In this document: positions 26,671 to 35,652 of the stretch, in pieces
How positions within the stretch are numbered: the stretch's first letter is position 1
Layout: the number at the start of each line of letters is the position of its first letter
Origin: UBA6224 sp963730375
GTDB taxonomy: Bacteria > Patescibacteriota > Saccharimonadia > Saccharimonadales > UBA4665
NCBI GenBank assembly: GCA_963730375.1
Contig: CAVSRJ010000004.1
Coordinates: 62,001-126,000 of the forward strand
DNA: 64,000 nucleotides
Direction of reading: 5' to 3'
Translations under genes and position numbers: made by a program
The notes under the pieces: generated by a model
Seen by the model: the letters and a program-made list of their open reading frames with translations, nothing else
The model's database searches: none
What the model was told of the DNA's origin: nothing

Positions 26671-27171
26671 TTACGCTAGATTTTTAGCAGGAGATCGCAA
26701 TTTATATATCGCCATGGTGAGTTGCGCGCTATGGATGCCGAAAGGATAGTAGCGAACCGCTACATCAATAACTCGTTTGTCCTTGGTGGTATGTCGAGAA
26801 TTATATCGGGGCTGTCCTAGAAAGCTACCTTCTTTGTTGGCAATCTCAATAGGTGTTGATTCGTACGTAATTTCCTGCAATTCATGGTTTTCGACGCCGA
26901 GATCGCGCATGCTGAGCTTACGTAAGTCATCCAAATCGTATCCTAGATGCTTTTGCGTAGACTTGCTGGCCGCAACAATTGAGCCAGCGCTGTCAAACAC
27001 GATGACATAGCTGTTGGGCTGGCGTCGGAGCAAATCTTCGAAGGCGTGCAGTACATTTATATGGCCGCAGCGTGGGCACTTAACCTCAATGATACCCAGG
27101 CCAATACTGCCACGGAACAGTAGTTTGCTACACTGCTCACACCGCATGTCGTCGAGGCCAATTGCCATCAT
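26671..27171 (-). CDS. Com-like zinc ribbon fused to a PAS domain
   Basis: 166 residues. The first 45 form a CxxC...CxxC zinc ribbon (MRCEQCSKLLFRG and EVKCPRCGHINVL) very like the Com/Mom-regulator family of phage Mu. Residues about 50-160 are a PAS fold (SYVIVFDSAGSIVAASKSTQKHLGYDLDDL...). No kinase or output domain follows. A nucleic-acid-binding ribbon joined to a sensor module suggests signal-dependent RNA or DNA binding (inference). The -10 box lies 9 bases before the first ATG. Confidence 0.7.
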   Translation of the reverse strand: MMAIGLDDMRCEQCSKLLFRGSIGLGIIEVKCPRCGHINVLHAFEDLLRRQPNSYVIVFDSAGSIVAASKSTQKHLGYDLDDLRKLSMRDLGVENHELQEITYESTPIEIANKEGSFLGQPRYNSRHTTKDKRVIDVAVRYYPFGIHSAQLTMAIYKLRSPAKNLA

Positions 27172-27180
27172 AGTGGCATT

Positions 27181-27189
27181 AGTATACCA
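27181..27189 (-). promoter_or_regulatory. Extended -10 of the zinc-ribbon/PAS gene
   Basis: TGG TATACT on the minus strand, ending 9 bases before the ATG at 27171; no ribosome-binding site. Confidence 0.55.
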
Positions 27190-27221
27190 CTAGATATACT
27201 AAAACTATACAAAGGATAGCA

Positions 27222-27719
27222 CTAGGTTTTGATACGGAAACGTTTCCAAATCAGGCCGTCGAGAAATAAATGGCTAAAATAGCCGACCACTGCTGCGCCA
27301 TACATTAATGCAGCCGGGAGTAGCACCTCGGGCCGGTATAGATACGGGATGATTATCAGCGGTGCCGGTACAAGTAACATGGCGAGTTTGCTGTGCGTCC
27401 AGCCGCGGTGCTTGCCGATGATTGGGGTCATGGCGACGAGACCAAGGTAGGCAGCTGCCTCGATGCGCCCATTGAGAATCAATAGAATATCGGCGATAAA
27501 GGCGATGCCAAAAAAAATGTTCTGACCCTTGCTGTTGGTATCGACATCCGGCCATAGCCCGAACAGAACCGCAATGACGTAGAGCCCAACCAGCATCTGC
27601 CAGTCGGTCAGTAGCCCATGAGTTTGCTGAATTGTTGCATTCGGCGCAGTGTACAATGCTGCAACATAGACGGTGTTGCACACCCCTGCTCCGATTATAT
27701 GCCCACGCCAATTTGCCAT
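27222..27719 (-). CDS. DUF457/YdjM-like membrane metal-dependent hydrolase
   Basis: 165 residues, four to five membrane helices. LWPDVDTNS, HRGWTHS and YFSHLFLDGL carry the His and Asp residues typical of this inner-membrane family (YdjM/YvsG), predicted metal-dependent hydrolases of unknown substrate. A -10 box sits 6 bases before the ATG. Confidence 0.82.
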   Translation of the reverse strand: MANWRGHIIGAGVCNTVYVAALYTAPNATIQQTHGLLTDWQMLVGLYVIAVLFGLWPDVDTNSKGQNIFFGIAFIADILLILNGRIEAAAYLGLVAMTPIIGKHRGWTHSKLAMLLVPAPLIIIPYLYRPEVLLPAALMYGAAVVGYFSHLFLDGLIWKRFRIKT

Positions 27720-27725
27720 GGAACC

Positions 27726-27731
27726 AGTATA
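27726..27731 (-). promoter_or_regulatory. -10 box, leaderless, of the DUF457 gene
   Basis: TATACT on the minus strand, ending 6 bases before the ATG at 27719. Confidence 0.55.
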
Positions 27732-27736
27732 CCTGA

Positions 27737-28543
27737 CTATCGTGGTACTCGAGCGCCACGCATCAACAGATTGTCTCGCTCAGCGTTAGCACTCCTAGTT
27801 TCATCTTCTGCCGACGCCTGCTTCTCTAGATTTGTCACGTCAAATTCGAAACCGCGCTCATTAAATGCTTTGCCGAGTCCTAGCATATGGTGCAAATCCG
27901 AACGCAACATTGTTCGAGCCATCCGAAAATCACCCTTGCCGAGCTCGACGGAATCAAAATAGCTCTGGACTGCTTCTGACCCTACAACAAACTTCGCAAG
28001 CGCGAATGGGCGCTCGTGTATCTCGACCTGCTCCACGCCGGAATTGACATCGAGTGGAAGGAGCGTAAACTCAACCCGCGCATCGATTTCTGCTGGGTTA
28101 GGATTGCCGCCAAATCGGATAGTGGGCTCTGTCTGGATAATGCCGCTCAAGCGTCCAGCTTGGCTGGGCACTACCAGCGGTTCGCCGGGCTGCATCCGAG
28201 TAAAGCTGCCGTCAATAGCATCGAACTCCCGCGTGCTTATTTGCTGGCCAGCAAAGGTGTTGCGTAGATTATGAAAGTCCAGTACATAGCCAAGCGGCGT
28301 GCGCTGATCCACTTCTTCTGCTTCAGCAAATGCCATCAAAGCGACACCGGCCTCCCCGAGGGCAGTTCGCCAGGTTGTACCGCTCCGTTGACGTATTGTG
28401 GCAGCCCGAGCTTCGAGCGCCCGCGCTTGTTGTTCGCTGTGGCGAAGGCCTATGGCGACAGTGTCACCAGCATTGATTGCGTGTTCGACGGACTCCTCCA
28501 GTGCATGCGGCGTTTGTGGCATTGGTTCTTCTAGTTGATGCAT
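27737..28543 (-). CDS. Soluble protein of unknown function
   Basis: 268 residues, acidic, no signal peptide or membrane segment. The first 80 residues are helical and Ala/Glu-rich; the centre (about 95-185) looks like a beta domain; the last 40 are polar. Start supported by AGGAG 7 bases before the ATG and a TATAAT about 35 bases upstream, so this gene has a conventional leader, unlike its neighbours. Confidence 0.65.
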   Translation of the reverse strand: MHQLEEPMPQTPHALEESVEHAINAGDTVAIGLRHSEQQARALEARAATIRQRSGTTWRTALGEAGVALMAFAEAEEVDQRTPLGYVLDFHNLRNTFAGQQISTREFDAIDGSFTRMQPGEPLVVPSQAGRLSGIIQTEPTIRFGGNPNPAEIDARVEFTLLPLDVNSGVEQVEIHERPFALAKFVVGSEAVQSYFDSVELGKGDFRMARTMLRSDLHHMLGLGKAFNERGFEFDVTNLEKQASAEDETRSANAERDNLLMRGARVPR

Positions 28544-28641
28544 TAGTTACTCCTGTTCTGAACCATTATACTACAACACGTTTAAAGAATACTACAAGTT
28601 CAGGTTCTGTTTATCACATATCTTTATAACGGCGCTACCGG

Positions 28642-30473
28642 CTACTTTTGGCGTTTGCGTTTGTTGGGGTCGAGCTCTTTTTTGCGCAGGCGGAGTGATT
28701 TGGCGTGACCTCGAGTAGTTCGTCGTTTTCGATGAAGTCTAGGCACTGCTCCAGGCTGAGGATAGTTGGTGGCGTCAGCTGGACGACGCCGTCGCTGGAG
28801 CTGCTGCGCATGTTGGTCAAGTGCTTGGCCTTACAGACATTAATCTCCATGTCCTCTTGGCGGGTATTGAGGCCGATGATTTGGCCGGCGTAGACTTTTT
28901 CGGCGGGGCCGATAAAGATGGTGCCGCGGCTTTCGGCGTTTTGTAGTGCATATGGCGTGGTTGTGCCCTGCTCAAACGCGATGAGGACGCCGTTACGAAG
29001 CTGTTGCAAGTTGGCGCCAACCGGCTGATGGCCGATGACCAGGCTGTTCATGACGACGGTTCCCTTCGTCTTGGTCAGCAGGTCATTGCGTAGGCCGATC
29101 AGCGCGCGGGTCGGCAGTTCATAGATGAGCTTTGTGACACTCTTGCTGGCGGAGCTAAATTGCTCCTTGAGCGTTGCGCGGCGCTGGCCGAGCTCCATCT
29201 GGACGGTGCCGACGTGTTCCTCGGGTACTTCAATAATCAATTCCTCGACAGGCTCCTGGGTTTGACCGTCTTTTTCGATGGTCACGACTTGTGGCCGGCC
29301 GACTTCAAACTCAAAGCCTTCGCGGCGCATTGTTTCGATGAGTACTGACAAGTGCAGTTCACCACGGCCGGATACGCGGAAGCCAATGCCTTCGTCGCTG
29401 ACGCGCAGACCGACATTGATTTCCAGCTCCTTCTTCAGGCGCTCGGCTATTTGTCGGCTGGTATTGAACTCACCCTCCAGACCTTTCATGGGGCTGGTAT
29501 TGGGGCCGAGGAAGATCTGCAGCGTCGGCGCTTCGACTTCGATAACGGGCAGGGCTTCGGGTTGGTCGGCATCGGCAATGGTTTCGCCAATCTGGGCGTC
29601 AGCTATGCCGGTAAGCTGGACGATGTCGCCTGCGACACCGCCAGGAACTTCAAACTTGCTGACACCACGGCTCATAAATACTAGCTCAACCTTGGTTTTC
29701 TTGATGGAGCCGTCTTTTTGGCATAGTGCGACTTGGTCGCCGGCCTTGATTTGACCACGAGTAATACGTCCAATGGCGTACTTACCCTTGTAGTTGTCCC
29801 AGGCTAATGCCGTGACCAGCATCTGGAATGGTTTGTCCAGTTCGACATTAGGTGCAGGTACTTCGTTTATAATGGCGTCAAATAGTATGTCTAGATTGCC
29901 GGAAGCTTCACTGTTCCCTGGCGATTCCTTCCAGGCTTTGCCAGCACGACCAATTGCGTAATAGACCGGATAGTGCAGTTGGTCTTCGTGGACGGCCAGT
30001 TCCAGGAACAGATCAGCTAGTTCGTTTTCGACCTCCTGAATTCGGGCGCCGGGCTTGTCGATTTTGTTAATGATCACAATGGGTTTTAGCTCAGCCTCGA
30101 GCGCCTTTTCCAGTACAAACTTGGTTTGCGGCATGGGGCCTTCTTGGGCGTCGACAATCAGCAGACAGCCATCCGCCATGTTCAGCGTGCGCTCGACTTC
30201 GCCGCTAAAATCGGCGTGTCCCGGCGTGTCGATAATGTTGATACGGTAGTCGCCGTGCTGCACGGCTGTGACCTTGGCGGTGATGGTAATACCACGTTCG
30301 CGCTCCTGGTCGCCGCTGTCCATGATGAGCTCCTGGCTCATCTCAGCCTGATTGTCGCGAAAGGTATGACTCTGCTTAAGTAGCCCATCAACCAGCGTCG
30401 TCTTGCCATGGTCGACATGGGCAATAATAGCGATGTTCCGGATTTTTGCCGGGTCTTGGGTGAGTTCTGACAT
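28642..30473 (-). CDS. typA: TypA/BipA translational GTPase, C-terminal frameshift
   Basis: Ribosome-associated GTPase for 50S assembly and stress adaptation. G1 AHVDHGKTT, G3 DTPGHADF and G4 NKIDKPGA are present, followed by domains II, III, V and the C-terminal region (LEVTP). Near 28712 the frame leaves homology after EVTP; one A added to a CCAAATC run restores KSLRLRKKELDPNKRKRQK and a stop at 28642-28644. Without it the frame ends at 28635 with an unrelated tail. Start at 30473 follows homology (SELTQDPAKIRN) and AAAGGG upstream. Confidence 0.95.
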
Positions 30474-30519
30474 ACAAATGCGCCCTTTCGGCGCCATGAG
30501 TTACTAATCGTTTGACTGA

Positions 30520-30528
30520 ATTATAGCA
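30520..30528 (-). promoter_or_regulatory. Extended -10 promoter of typA
   Basis: TGC TATAAT, consensus, about 46 bases before the typA start; the leader contains a small GGCGCC/GGGCGC hairpin. Confidence 0.6.
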
Positions 30529-30565
30529 CATAACAGAGGTAATGGAAATATACGAAGCATAAGCG

Positions 30566-30571
30566 TATACT
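30566..30571 (+). promoter_or_regulatory. -10 box, leaderless, of the 30578 gene
   Basis: TATACT ends 6 bases before the ATG at 30578; a weak TGGAAA stands at the -35 distance (30543-30548). Confidence 0.55.
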
Positions 30572-30577
30572 CAGACT

Positions 30578-31432
30578 ATGAAATTTACACCAACACATCG
30601 ACCCTACTGGTTTGTCGACATCAAATGGATTGTCGGCATTTTATTTTTTGTGGCACTAAGCGCGTGTGTCACAGCCTATACGGCGGCACGGTTAACCGAC
30701 CGAAATGACGGGCCGCGGGTAGTCGCATTTGTCATTGGTACTGTCGCCATCCAGGATACCGGCGATAAGGATATTAAGCAGCAAATACAGCAGCAGCTCG
30801 ACAGAGGTAAAACCTCCTTTCAGCCTGTCGAGGGCTTCCCTGCTGTCGCCATTTCAAAAGCTGACCTCGATCTATCAACTACCGATTTAAAGCAGAAGCT
30901 ATTCGATGCCATCGGTAAAACTATTTATGAAGACGGACTGGACGGAGCGGCGCAAAAATTGTTCAAGAATCCCAAGGAGCGTGATCAATTCGTAGAACAA
31001 GCGAGTTTTCTAAAAATAATTGGCAAAGATACTCATGATAATTTTGTCCGGTTGCAGACGATGCTTACGGTCGTGGTCATTGTGTTGCTGGCTCTGCTCG
31101 TATACTTTAGTGCGGGTTGGGGACGCTTGGTTAGCCCTGGCATAATCTTCGTCCTGGTTGGCCTGCCGGGAACCGTGTTGGCTGGCACTGCACTGTCGGG
31201 AAAAGGTGGCGACACCAGCCTGTCGACGCTGCTTGCCGGACGATTATCGGCAGCACTGAACAGTGGCTATGGCGTACTATTCAAAATCGGGATTGCTCTG
31301 TTAGTGGTTGCCCTGCTGGGTAAGATTGTTACGCTGATACTGCACCGACGCACTCGTCAGCGTCTCCCGTCAGAAAAAACACCGGACGAATTGCCCAGTG
31401 TTCCAGAGAAGAAATCGACGAAAGAATCGTAG
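30578..31432 (+). CDS. Four-helix membrane protein of unknown function
   Basis: 284 residues. Helix 1 (about 16-38), an outer domain of about 115 residues (Asp/Lys/Gln-rich), then three closely spaced hydrophobic segments (about 160-178, 186-208, 228-250) and a Pro/Lys/Glu-rich cytoplasmic tail. No cysteine cluster or catalytic motif. Family not recognised. Confidence 0.65.
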   Translation: MKFTPTHRPYWFVDIKWIVGILFFVALSACVTAYTAARLTDRNDGPRVVAFVIGTVAIQDTGDKDIKQQIQQQLDRGKTSFQPVEGFPAVAISKADLDLSTTDLKQKLFDAIGKTIYEDGLDGAAQKLFKNPKERDQFVEQASFLKIIGKDTHDNFVRLQTMLTVVVIVLLALLVYFSAGWGRLVSPGIIFVLVGLPGTVLAGTALSGKGGDTSLSTLLAGRLSAALNSGYGVLFKIGIALLVVALLGKIVTLILHRRTRQRLPSEKTPDELPSVPEKKSTKES

Positions 31433-31434
31433 CT

Positions 31435-31713
31435 TTATTTGTTTGATTTGCGTCGTGAAGCAGGCTCGTTGAGCTTGCTCAGTAGCGACGTCTGCAACAG
31501 TGACCACGCAACAGCATTGATACTGAATACGACGATAGCTAATACCGTAATCTTCAGAATAAACATACCGACGCGTTGGTTCAGCAAGCTAACGATGCTG
31601 GCAGCAAAAAACGTCACAACGATAACTACCAGATAGACAAATTGTAGCTTCTGACGGTCTGATGTGCTTTTATTCCACTTGGCGAGTTGATTTCGATAAT
31701 CGTCAAACATCAT
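31435..31713 (-). CDS. Small two-helix membrane protein
   Basis: 92 residues, hydrophobic segments about 24-44 and 52-76, basic C-terminus. The start at 31713 (or the adjacent ATG at 31710) is fixed by a good promoter ending 7 bases upstream. Convergent with the 30578 gene, separated by 2 bases. Function unknown. Confidence 0.7.
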   Translation of the reverse strand: MMFDDYRNQLAKWNKSTSDRQKLQFVYLVVIVVTFFAASIVSLLNQRVGMFILKITVLAIVVFSINAVAWSLLQTSLLSKLNEPASRRKSNK

Positions 31714-31720
31714 ATGCAGT

Positions 31721-31749
31721 ATATTAGCATAATTCAGATAAATAGTCAA
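31721..31749 (-). promoter_or_regulatory. Complete leaderless promoter (TTGACT-17-TAATAT)
   Basis: -35 TTGACT (31749-31744), 17-base spacer, -10 TAATAT (31726-31721), then 7 bases to the ATG. One of the clearest leaderless promoters in the window. Confidence 0.75.
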
Positions 31750-31766
31750 TTATGTGACGACGTAGC

Positions 31767-31780
31767 TTGATATATATCAT
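31767..31780. promoter_or_regulatory. FNR-type operator upstream of the PNPOx-like gene
   Basis: TTGAT-ATAT-ATCAT matches the FNR consensus TTGAT-N4-ATCAA at 9 of 10 positions. It lies 70 bases before the ATG at 31851, and an FNR-type regulator is encoded next door at 32381-33037, so autonomous local control is likely. Confidence 0.6.
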
Positions 31781-31850
31781 CTTGTCTGTATGACGAAAGG
31801 CGTAGTGTTTACTGCCGACGTGCGCTATCTTGCTACAAGGAGGAGTCTAT

Positions 31851-32384
31851 ATGTTTGGAAAATCTGACACTAAATCACAGCAAGAGCCACTATTTAGAGA
31901 TATGTCGAGCCGTGAACGACGGGTATACGAGTTGCTGAGAACCGCACCTGTCGGGGTGCTGTCGATGGTTGATCCAAATGGCGAGCCTCACGGCGTTGTC
32001 ATTTACTTTACGATTCACAAGGATTTAACAATCTCCTTTTTGACGAAAACAGAAACCCGTAAATACGACAATCTTGTTCGCAACGATCACGTCATGCTGA
32101 CGGTCTATGACCCCGCCCTGCAGGCGACAGTACAAGTGACGGGTCGCGCGCATGAGGTTGTTGAACCGACCAAAGTCAACGCAATCGCTGGCGGTGTGTT
32201 GGCAGCCAGTATGGCATCGAGTGACGGCAAGATGCCGCCGATCTCTAAGCTGAACGCTGGTACATACGCTGCGTTTACTATTCTGCCGGTACATGTGCGC
32301 ATGGCCGTCTATGCAGACCACGCGCAGGGGGATTACGAGGCAATGTTTGACTCGATAGAATCATTCAAGTTGCCAAAGGACTAA
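31851..32384 (+). CDS. PNPOx-like FMN-binding protein
   Basis: 177 residues with the split beta-barrel pattern of pyridoxamine-phosphate-oxidase-like proteins: APVGVLSMVDPNGEPHGVVIYFT, TETRKYDNLVRNDHVMLTVYD, then VQVTGRAHEV. These bind FMN, F420 or haem and reduce small molecules; the exact reaction cannot be told. ATG at 31851 follows AAGGAGGAG, a textbook ribosome-binding site. Preceded by an FNR-like box. Overlaps the convergent regulator gene by 4 bases. Confidence 0.8.
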   Translation: MFGKSDTKSQQEPLFRDMSSRERRVYELLRTAPVGVLSMVDPNGEPHGVVIYFTIHKDLTISFLTKTETRKYDNLVRNDHVMLTVYDPALQATVQVTGRAHEVVEPTKVNAIAGGVLAASMASSDGKMPPISKLNAGTYAAFTILPVHVRMAVYADHAQGDYEAMFDSIESFKLPKD

Positions 32385-33037
32385 GCGAGCGAATCTTTGT
32401 TGATACTGCGCTCGATTGCGGCAAGGTCTAGTACAACGATGGTTTTGCTCGTCAGGGTTATCCAGCCGCGATTTTTAAGCTTGCGCATCTCTCGGCTGAT
32501 TGTTTCGCGTGATAATCCACTACGAGCAGCTAGATCGATTTCACTAACGCGGAGCCGGTAACTACCGTCTTTTTCTGGCGTACCGAAGCGATGGCATTCG
32601 GTTGCTAGCTCATTCAGTAGACGCGTATGTGCATTCCCGCTCATCAACTGCGACATCTTCTCGAGCAAGCCATCGATACCCCGATAGATTCGCTGCAGTA
32701 AATCCAGCAATACTGCTGGTTCCCGCTGGACAAATGCCAATACATCATCGGGTGGTACGATGTGCACTACCGCTTCTTCCTCGGTTTTGTAGAAATAGCG
32801 GTTTTGTGAACGGTTCAGGACCCAGGACATAGGGAAAAAGGCACCAGGCTTAAAAATGTTGAGTACAATCTCATCACCGCGATATGAGACGTCGTATTGC
32901 CGTACCTTGCCTTTTGTCAGGTAAAAGATATGTTCGGGTGATTCGTCAGCGAATAGTAGGATCTGCCCTTTCGGATATGTCCGCTTGGGGTATTTCGTAA
33001 ACTCAGCCTCAATTGTTTCGGTAACCGAATTCGGCAT
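32381..33037 (-). CDS. Crp/Fnr-family regulator with FNR-type recognition helix
   Basis: 218 residues: cyclic-nucleotide-binding-like beta barrel (about 20-120), dimer helix, and a winged helix-turn-helix with GLSRETISREMRKLKNRG. The E..SR residues that contact TTGAT in E. coli FNR are present, but the N-terminal cysteine cluster that holds FNR's iron-sulfur cluster is missing (one cysteine in all), so it must sense something else or act through its barrel. ATG at 33037 follows AGAGAGG. A matching operator lies at 31767. Confidence 0.88.
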   Translation of the reverse strand: MPNSVTETIEAEFTKYPKRTYPKGQILLFADESPEHIFYLTKGKVRQYDVSYRGDEIVLNIFKPGAFFPMSWVLNRSQNRYFYKTEEEAVVHIVPPDDVLAFVQREPAVLLDLLQRIYRGIDGLLEKMSQLMSGNAHTRLLNELATECHRFGTPEKDGSYRLRVSEIDLAARSGLSRETISREMRKLKNRGWITLTSKTIVVLDLAAIERSINKDSLA

Positions 33038-33128
33038 ACACACCTCTCTTCTATGTGTAACTATAGCGCCGAATTTAGGGAGGGACAAGCATTGCAGTGA
33101 CGGCATGGTATTTTGGCCGAGAACGCTC

Positions 33129-33134
33129 TACTAT
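33129..33134 (+). promoter_or_regulatory. -10 box, leaderless, of the ClC gene
   Basis: TACTAT ends 6 bases before the ATG at 33141; TATACA three bases on is an alternative. Confidence 0.45.
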
Positions 33135-33140
33135 ACAACC

Positions 33141-34236
33141 ATGAAAGCTGCGAAACTATTTGCCACAGCGGCTATTGTGGGTATAGCGGTTGCCGCTGTC
33201 TACCTCCTGTTCGAATGGACGCTAGCAGAATCCATCCAGCTCGTGTGGTATGACTGGATTGATATTGAACATAACTGGTGGATGGTAGCACCCTTTACCG
33301 TAGTTTTTTCTTACGCTTTCTTCGGACTCCAACATGTGCTCGACCAACAATCAGAATCACAAGAGCACGGATTAGCTGAACCGGTTGGCCGTGCCACCCT
33401 TCAGTCGTTAGGAGTTGTCTTAACTTGTAGGGTTCTTGTCCCTGTTCGCGGGGGCTTCGCTGGGTCCAGAAGCGGTTCTCATCCCTGCTGTAATGATTGT
33501 GGGACAACTTATCGCTCGCAAAACTGCGCAACCAACGGCAGGTGCGGCGCTGCTGGCTGGAGCGGGTTTCGTGGCGTTGTTCGTGGCATTTTTCAGTTCT
33601 CTTTTCGGAGCGTTATTGGGCATATATCTGCTGATCAAGACGCAAGGGATAAAATTAACCTTCCCCGTCGCATCTGCTTTCGCGGTTGCGGCCCTTAGTG
33701 CATATGCTGAGCTTCAGCTCCTGGAGCGACACTACTTTGCGTTCCCGTCCTATGATTTCCACGTGTCGATGCAGACTGTGTTTTGGATGGTGGTATTAGC
33801 TACTGCCGGGTATCTGGTCAATCGTATGTTACGGGTACTAGTGGATAGTTTCCACGGGGTGCATGCCGTTAACGCGCATGATTGGCGTCGCCTAGCGTTG
33901 GTGGCATCAGTTGGGCTATCGCTGATCTACATTCTGGGTGGCCCACAGGTACAGTTCACCGGTAATGAAGCAATCGCGCCAGTTTACAACCACGCAGCGG
34001 AGCTCGGCCTCACGAGTCTCCTGGTTATTATGTTGGCTAAAATTCTGGCTATCGCCTGGTCTCATGCAATGGGGTTTCGCGGAGGGCTTGTATTCCCCGT
34101 ATTGCTCGTCGCAGCTGCTGCTAGTGGTATCGCCTCGTTGTATGTTAGTGACCTCAACCCGTTGGCTTGCCTGCTCATCTTTGTAGTGGGTGTACTGGCG
34201 GCCGATCGACGCACGAAAGTAATCATTGCAACCTAG
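33141..34236 (+). CDS. ClC-family chloride channel/transporter, frameshifted
   Basis: About 365 residues when joined. The first frame reaches QSLGVVLT near 33425 and then leaves homology; the continuation LVGFLSLFAGASLGPEAVLIPAV is in the next frame and runs to 34236, so one base appears missing. GASLGPEA corresponds to the G(K/R)EGP filter loop of ClC proteins, and GFRGGLVFPVLLVAAAASG to the GxFxP region. Ten or so membrane helices. Shorter than many ClC proteins and without CBS domains. Likely transports chloride or fluoride. Confidence 0.75.
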
Positions 34237-34259
34237 TTTGTCGGCTGAACCAGGCCAGA

Positions 34260-34505
34260 TTATTTAGCCAGCGCTATCTCAAACTTTTCGCGGTCGAAGC
34301 CAACTATCTTATCAACAGTGCCATCATCGTGTTCGACAGTGCTGAATGGAACGCCCATCTGTCCGCTTTGCTGCACCATGAATTGGGCTGCTATCGGGTT
34401 ATGGTCGACCATGTATTCGTCATAGTTTATTTTCTTGTCATCTAGCCAGCGTTTGAGCATGACACAATAGGGGCATGTCGTGGTGCTGAATACTGTTACT
34501 TTCAC
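34260..34505 (-). CDS. Glutaredoxin-like protein
   Basis: 81 residues with TTTCPYCVMLKRWLDDKKINY, the CPYC active site of glutaredoxin/NrdH, and the conserved GVPFSTVE (cis-Pro) and VGFDREKFE segments. GTG at 34505 is preferred over an upstream ATG because AAGGAGG stands 8 bases before it. It follows the Fur-like and rhodanese genes, so a thiol or sulfur stress unit is likely. Confidence 0.9.
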   Translation of the reverse strand: MKVTVFSTTTCPYCVMLKRWLDDKKINYDEYMVDHNPIAAQFMVQQSGQMGVPFSTVEHDDGTVDKIVGFDREKFEIALAK

Positions 34506-34518
34506 AGGTATATCCTCC

Positions 34519-34914
34519 TTATGATTTATTAACGGTGCCGCCAATAGCTTCCACGTCGGTGATACCGCCTAAATCGGTAACGTTGGTGAAGCCAGCTTTC
34601 CGTAGGAGTGCTGCTGCCTGTGCAGAACGGTTTCCACTTTGGCAGTGCACGTAAATGTCGGTGTCTTTGCTAACTTTTGGCAACATGCCGTCCTGCATCT
34701 GCTGTAGTGATATATTCACGGCGCCGGCAAAATGACCTCGAGAAAACTCCTCTGGTGTTCTGACGTCGTAGAATTTTGCGCCATTTTTGACGTCAGCTTG
34801 CACGCTTGCAAAGGTTAGTTGCTGTCCATCGCTGTCGGTGGATGGTTTGCTAACGAGTAAAAATCCACCTATCAGAATAGCAATAGTTACAATAATTACT
34901 CCAAAAAGTTTCAT
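34519..34914 (-). CDS. Membrane-anchored rhodanese-domain protein
   Basis: 131 residues: membrane anchor (about 4-22), then a rhodanese fold with DVRTPEEFSRGHFAGAVNI and the active-site loop VHCQSGNRSAQAA. The domain lies outside the membrane. The catalytic cysteine could carry persulfide sulfur. The ATG overlaps the stop of the Fur-like gene by 4 bases; the glutaredoxin gene follows 13 bases later. Confidence 0.9.
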   Translation of the reverse strand: MKLFGVIIVTIAILIGGFLLVSKPSTDSDGQQLTFASVQADVKNGAKFYDVRTPEEFSRGHFAGAVNISLQQMQDGMLPKVSKDTDIYVHCQSGNRSAQAAALLRKAGFTNVTDLGGITDVEAIGGTVNKS

Positions 34915-35312
34915 GCAATCCCCTTCTGGCGACAGAATTTACAAGTGCCACTGATGGTTATACGACCCGAAATATGACAGTCTTCTAGGTTAGCCTCAAC
35001 AATTGGCAAAACGTCACCCGCAATATCTGTATCCCTCAACATACCGCAGCTACTGCACATAAAATGGTCGTGTGGCGTCGTGTTACGGTCATAGCGAATG
35101 GCGCCCTGACAGTCGCACGGAGCAATACCAAGTTCTCCTCTCGAAGCCAATCGTGCGGTGGCACGGTGTACAGTGGTGGCGCTTAAGGTTGGGAATTCTG
35201 CCCGCAGTGCATCGAGAATCATTGCGTTGGTCGCATGGCCAACCCGACCCAGATATTCGGATATTGCCTGACAATATTTGCTGTCGCGTGGCGCAATAGT
35301 TGACGTACTCAT
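34911..35312 (-). CDS. Fur-family metal or peroxide regulator
   Basis: 133 residues. Winged helix (about 15-80; SATTVHRATARLASRGE) and a dimerisation domain with HDHFMCSSCG and GTCKFCRQKG, two CxxC pairs binding structural zinc. Whether it is a Fur, Zur or PerR cannot be decided from the sequence. A perfect operator lies between it and the divergent rhodanese gene. First gene of a three-gene unit with a rhodanese and a glutaredoxin. Confidence 0.9.
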   Translation of the reverse strand: MSTSTIAPRDSKYCQAISEYLGRVGHATNAMILDALRAEFPTLSATTVHRATARLASRGELGIAPCDCQGAIRYDRNTTPHDHFMCSSCGMLRDTDIAGDVLPIVEANLEDCHISGRITISGTCKFCRQKGIA

Positions 35313-35342
35313 AGTACCGTGTAGTATACTCGTATTAGTCGC

Positions 35343-35363
35343 TAATGTAAATCGTTTACATTA
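35343..35363. promoter_or_regulatory. Perfect Fur-family operator between divergent genes
   Basis: Arms TAATGTAAA (35343-35351) and TTTACATTA (35355-35363) around TCG, a 9-3-9 palindrome, between the regulator start (35312) and the rhodanese start (35392). It probably controls both directions. Confidence 0.8.
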
Positions 35364-35391
35364 AAACGCATAACAGAAGGGACACCTAACA

Positions 35392-35652
35392 ATGAATACT
35401 ATGTTTATTGATGTGCGAGAGCCGTTTGAGTTTGCCTCTGGGCATGTACAGGGTGCTATTAATCTGCCGCCAGCCAAGCTGATGGATGGCGTTCCACCAA
35501 AGCTCGCTGAAGTGCCGCGTGACACACGGCTGGTCGTATATTGTCGCTCGGGTTCTCGCTCGAATGCATCAATTCCCTATCTGCAACGGATGGGCTTCAC
35601 GAATATTGTCAATGGTATCAACAAAGACCAAGTGAAGGTTAGGTATCTCTAG
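35392..35652 (+). CDS. Small cytoplasmic rhodanese
   Basis: 86 residues, one rhodanese domain: DVREPFEFASGHVQGAINL and the loop VYCRSGSRSNASI with the catalytic cysteine. No signal or membrane segment. Divergent from the Fur-like gene and under the same operator. Overlaps the end of the DUF5305 gene by 4 bases. Confidence 0.9.
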   Translation: MNTMFIDVREPFEFASGHVQGAINLPPAKLMDGVPPKLAEVPRDTRLVVYCRSGSRSNASIPYLQRMGFTNIVNGINKDQVKVRYL

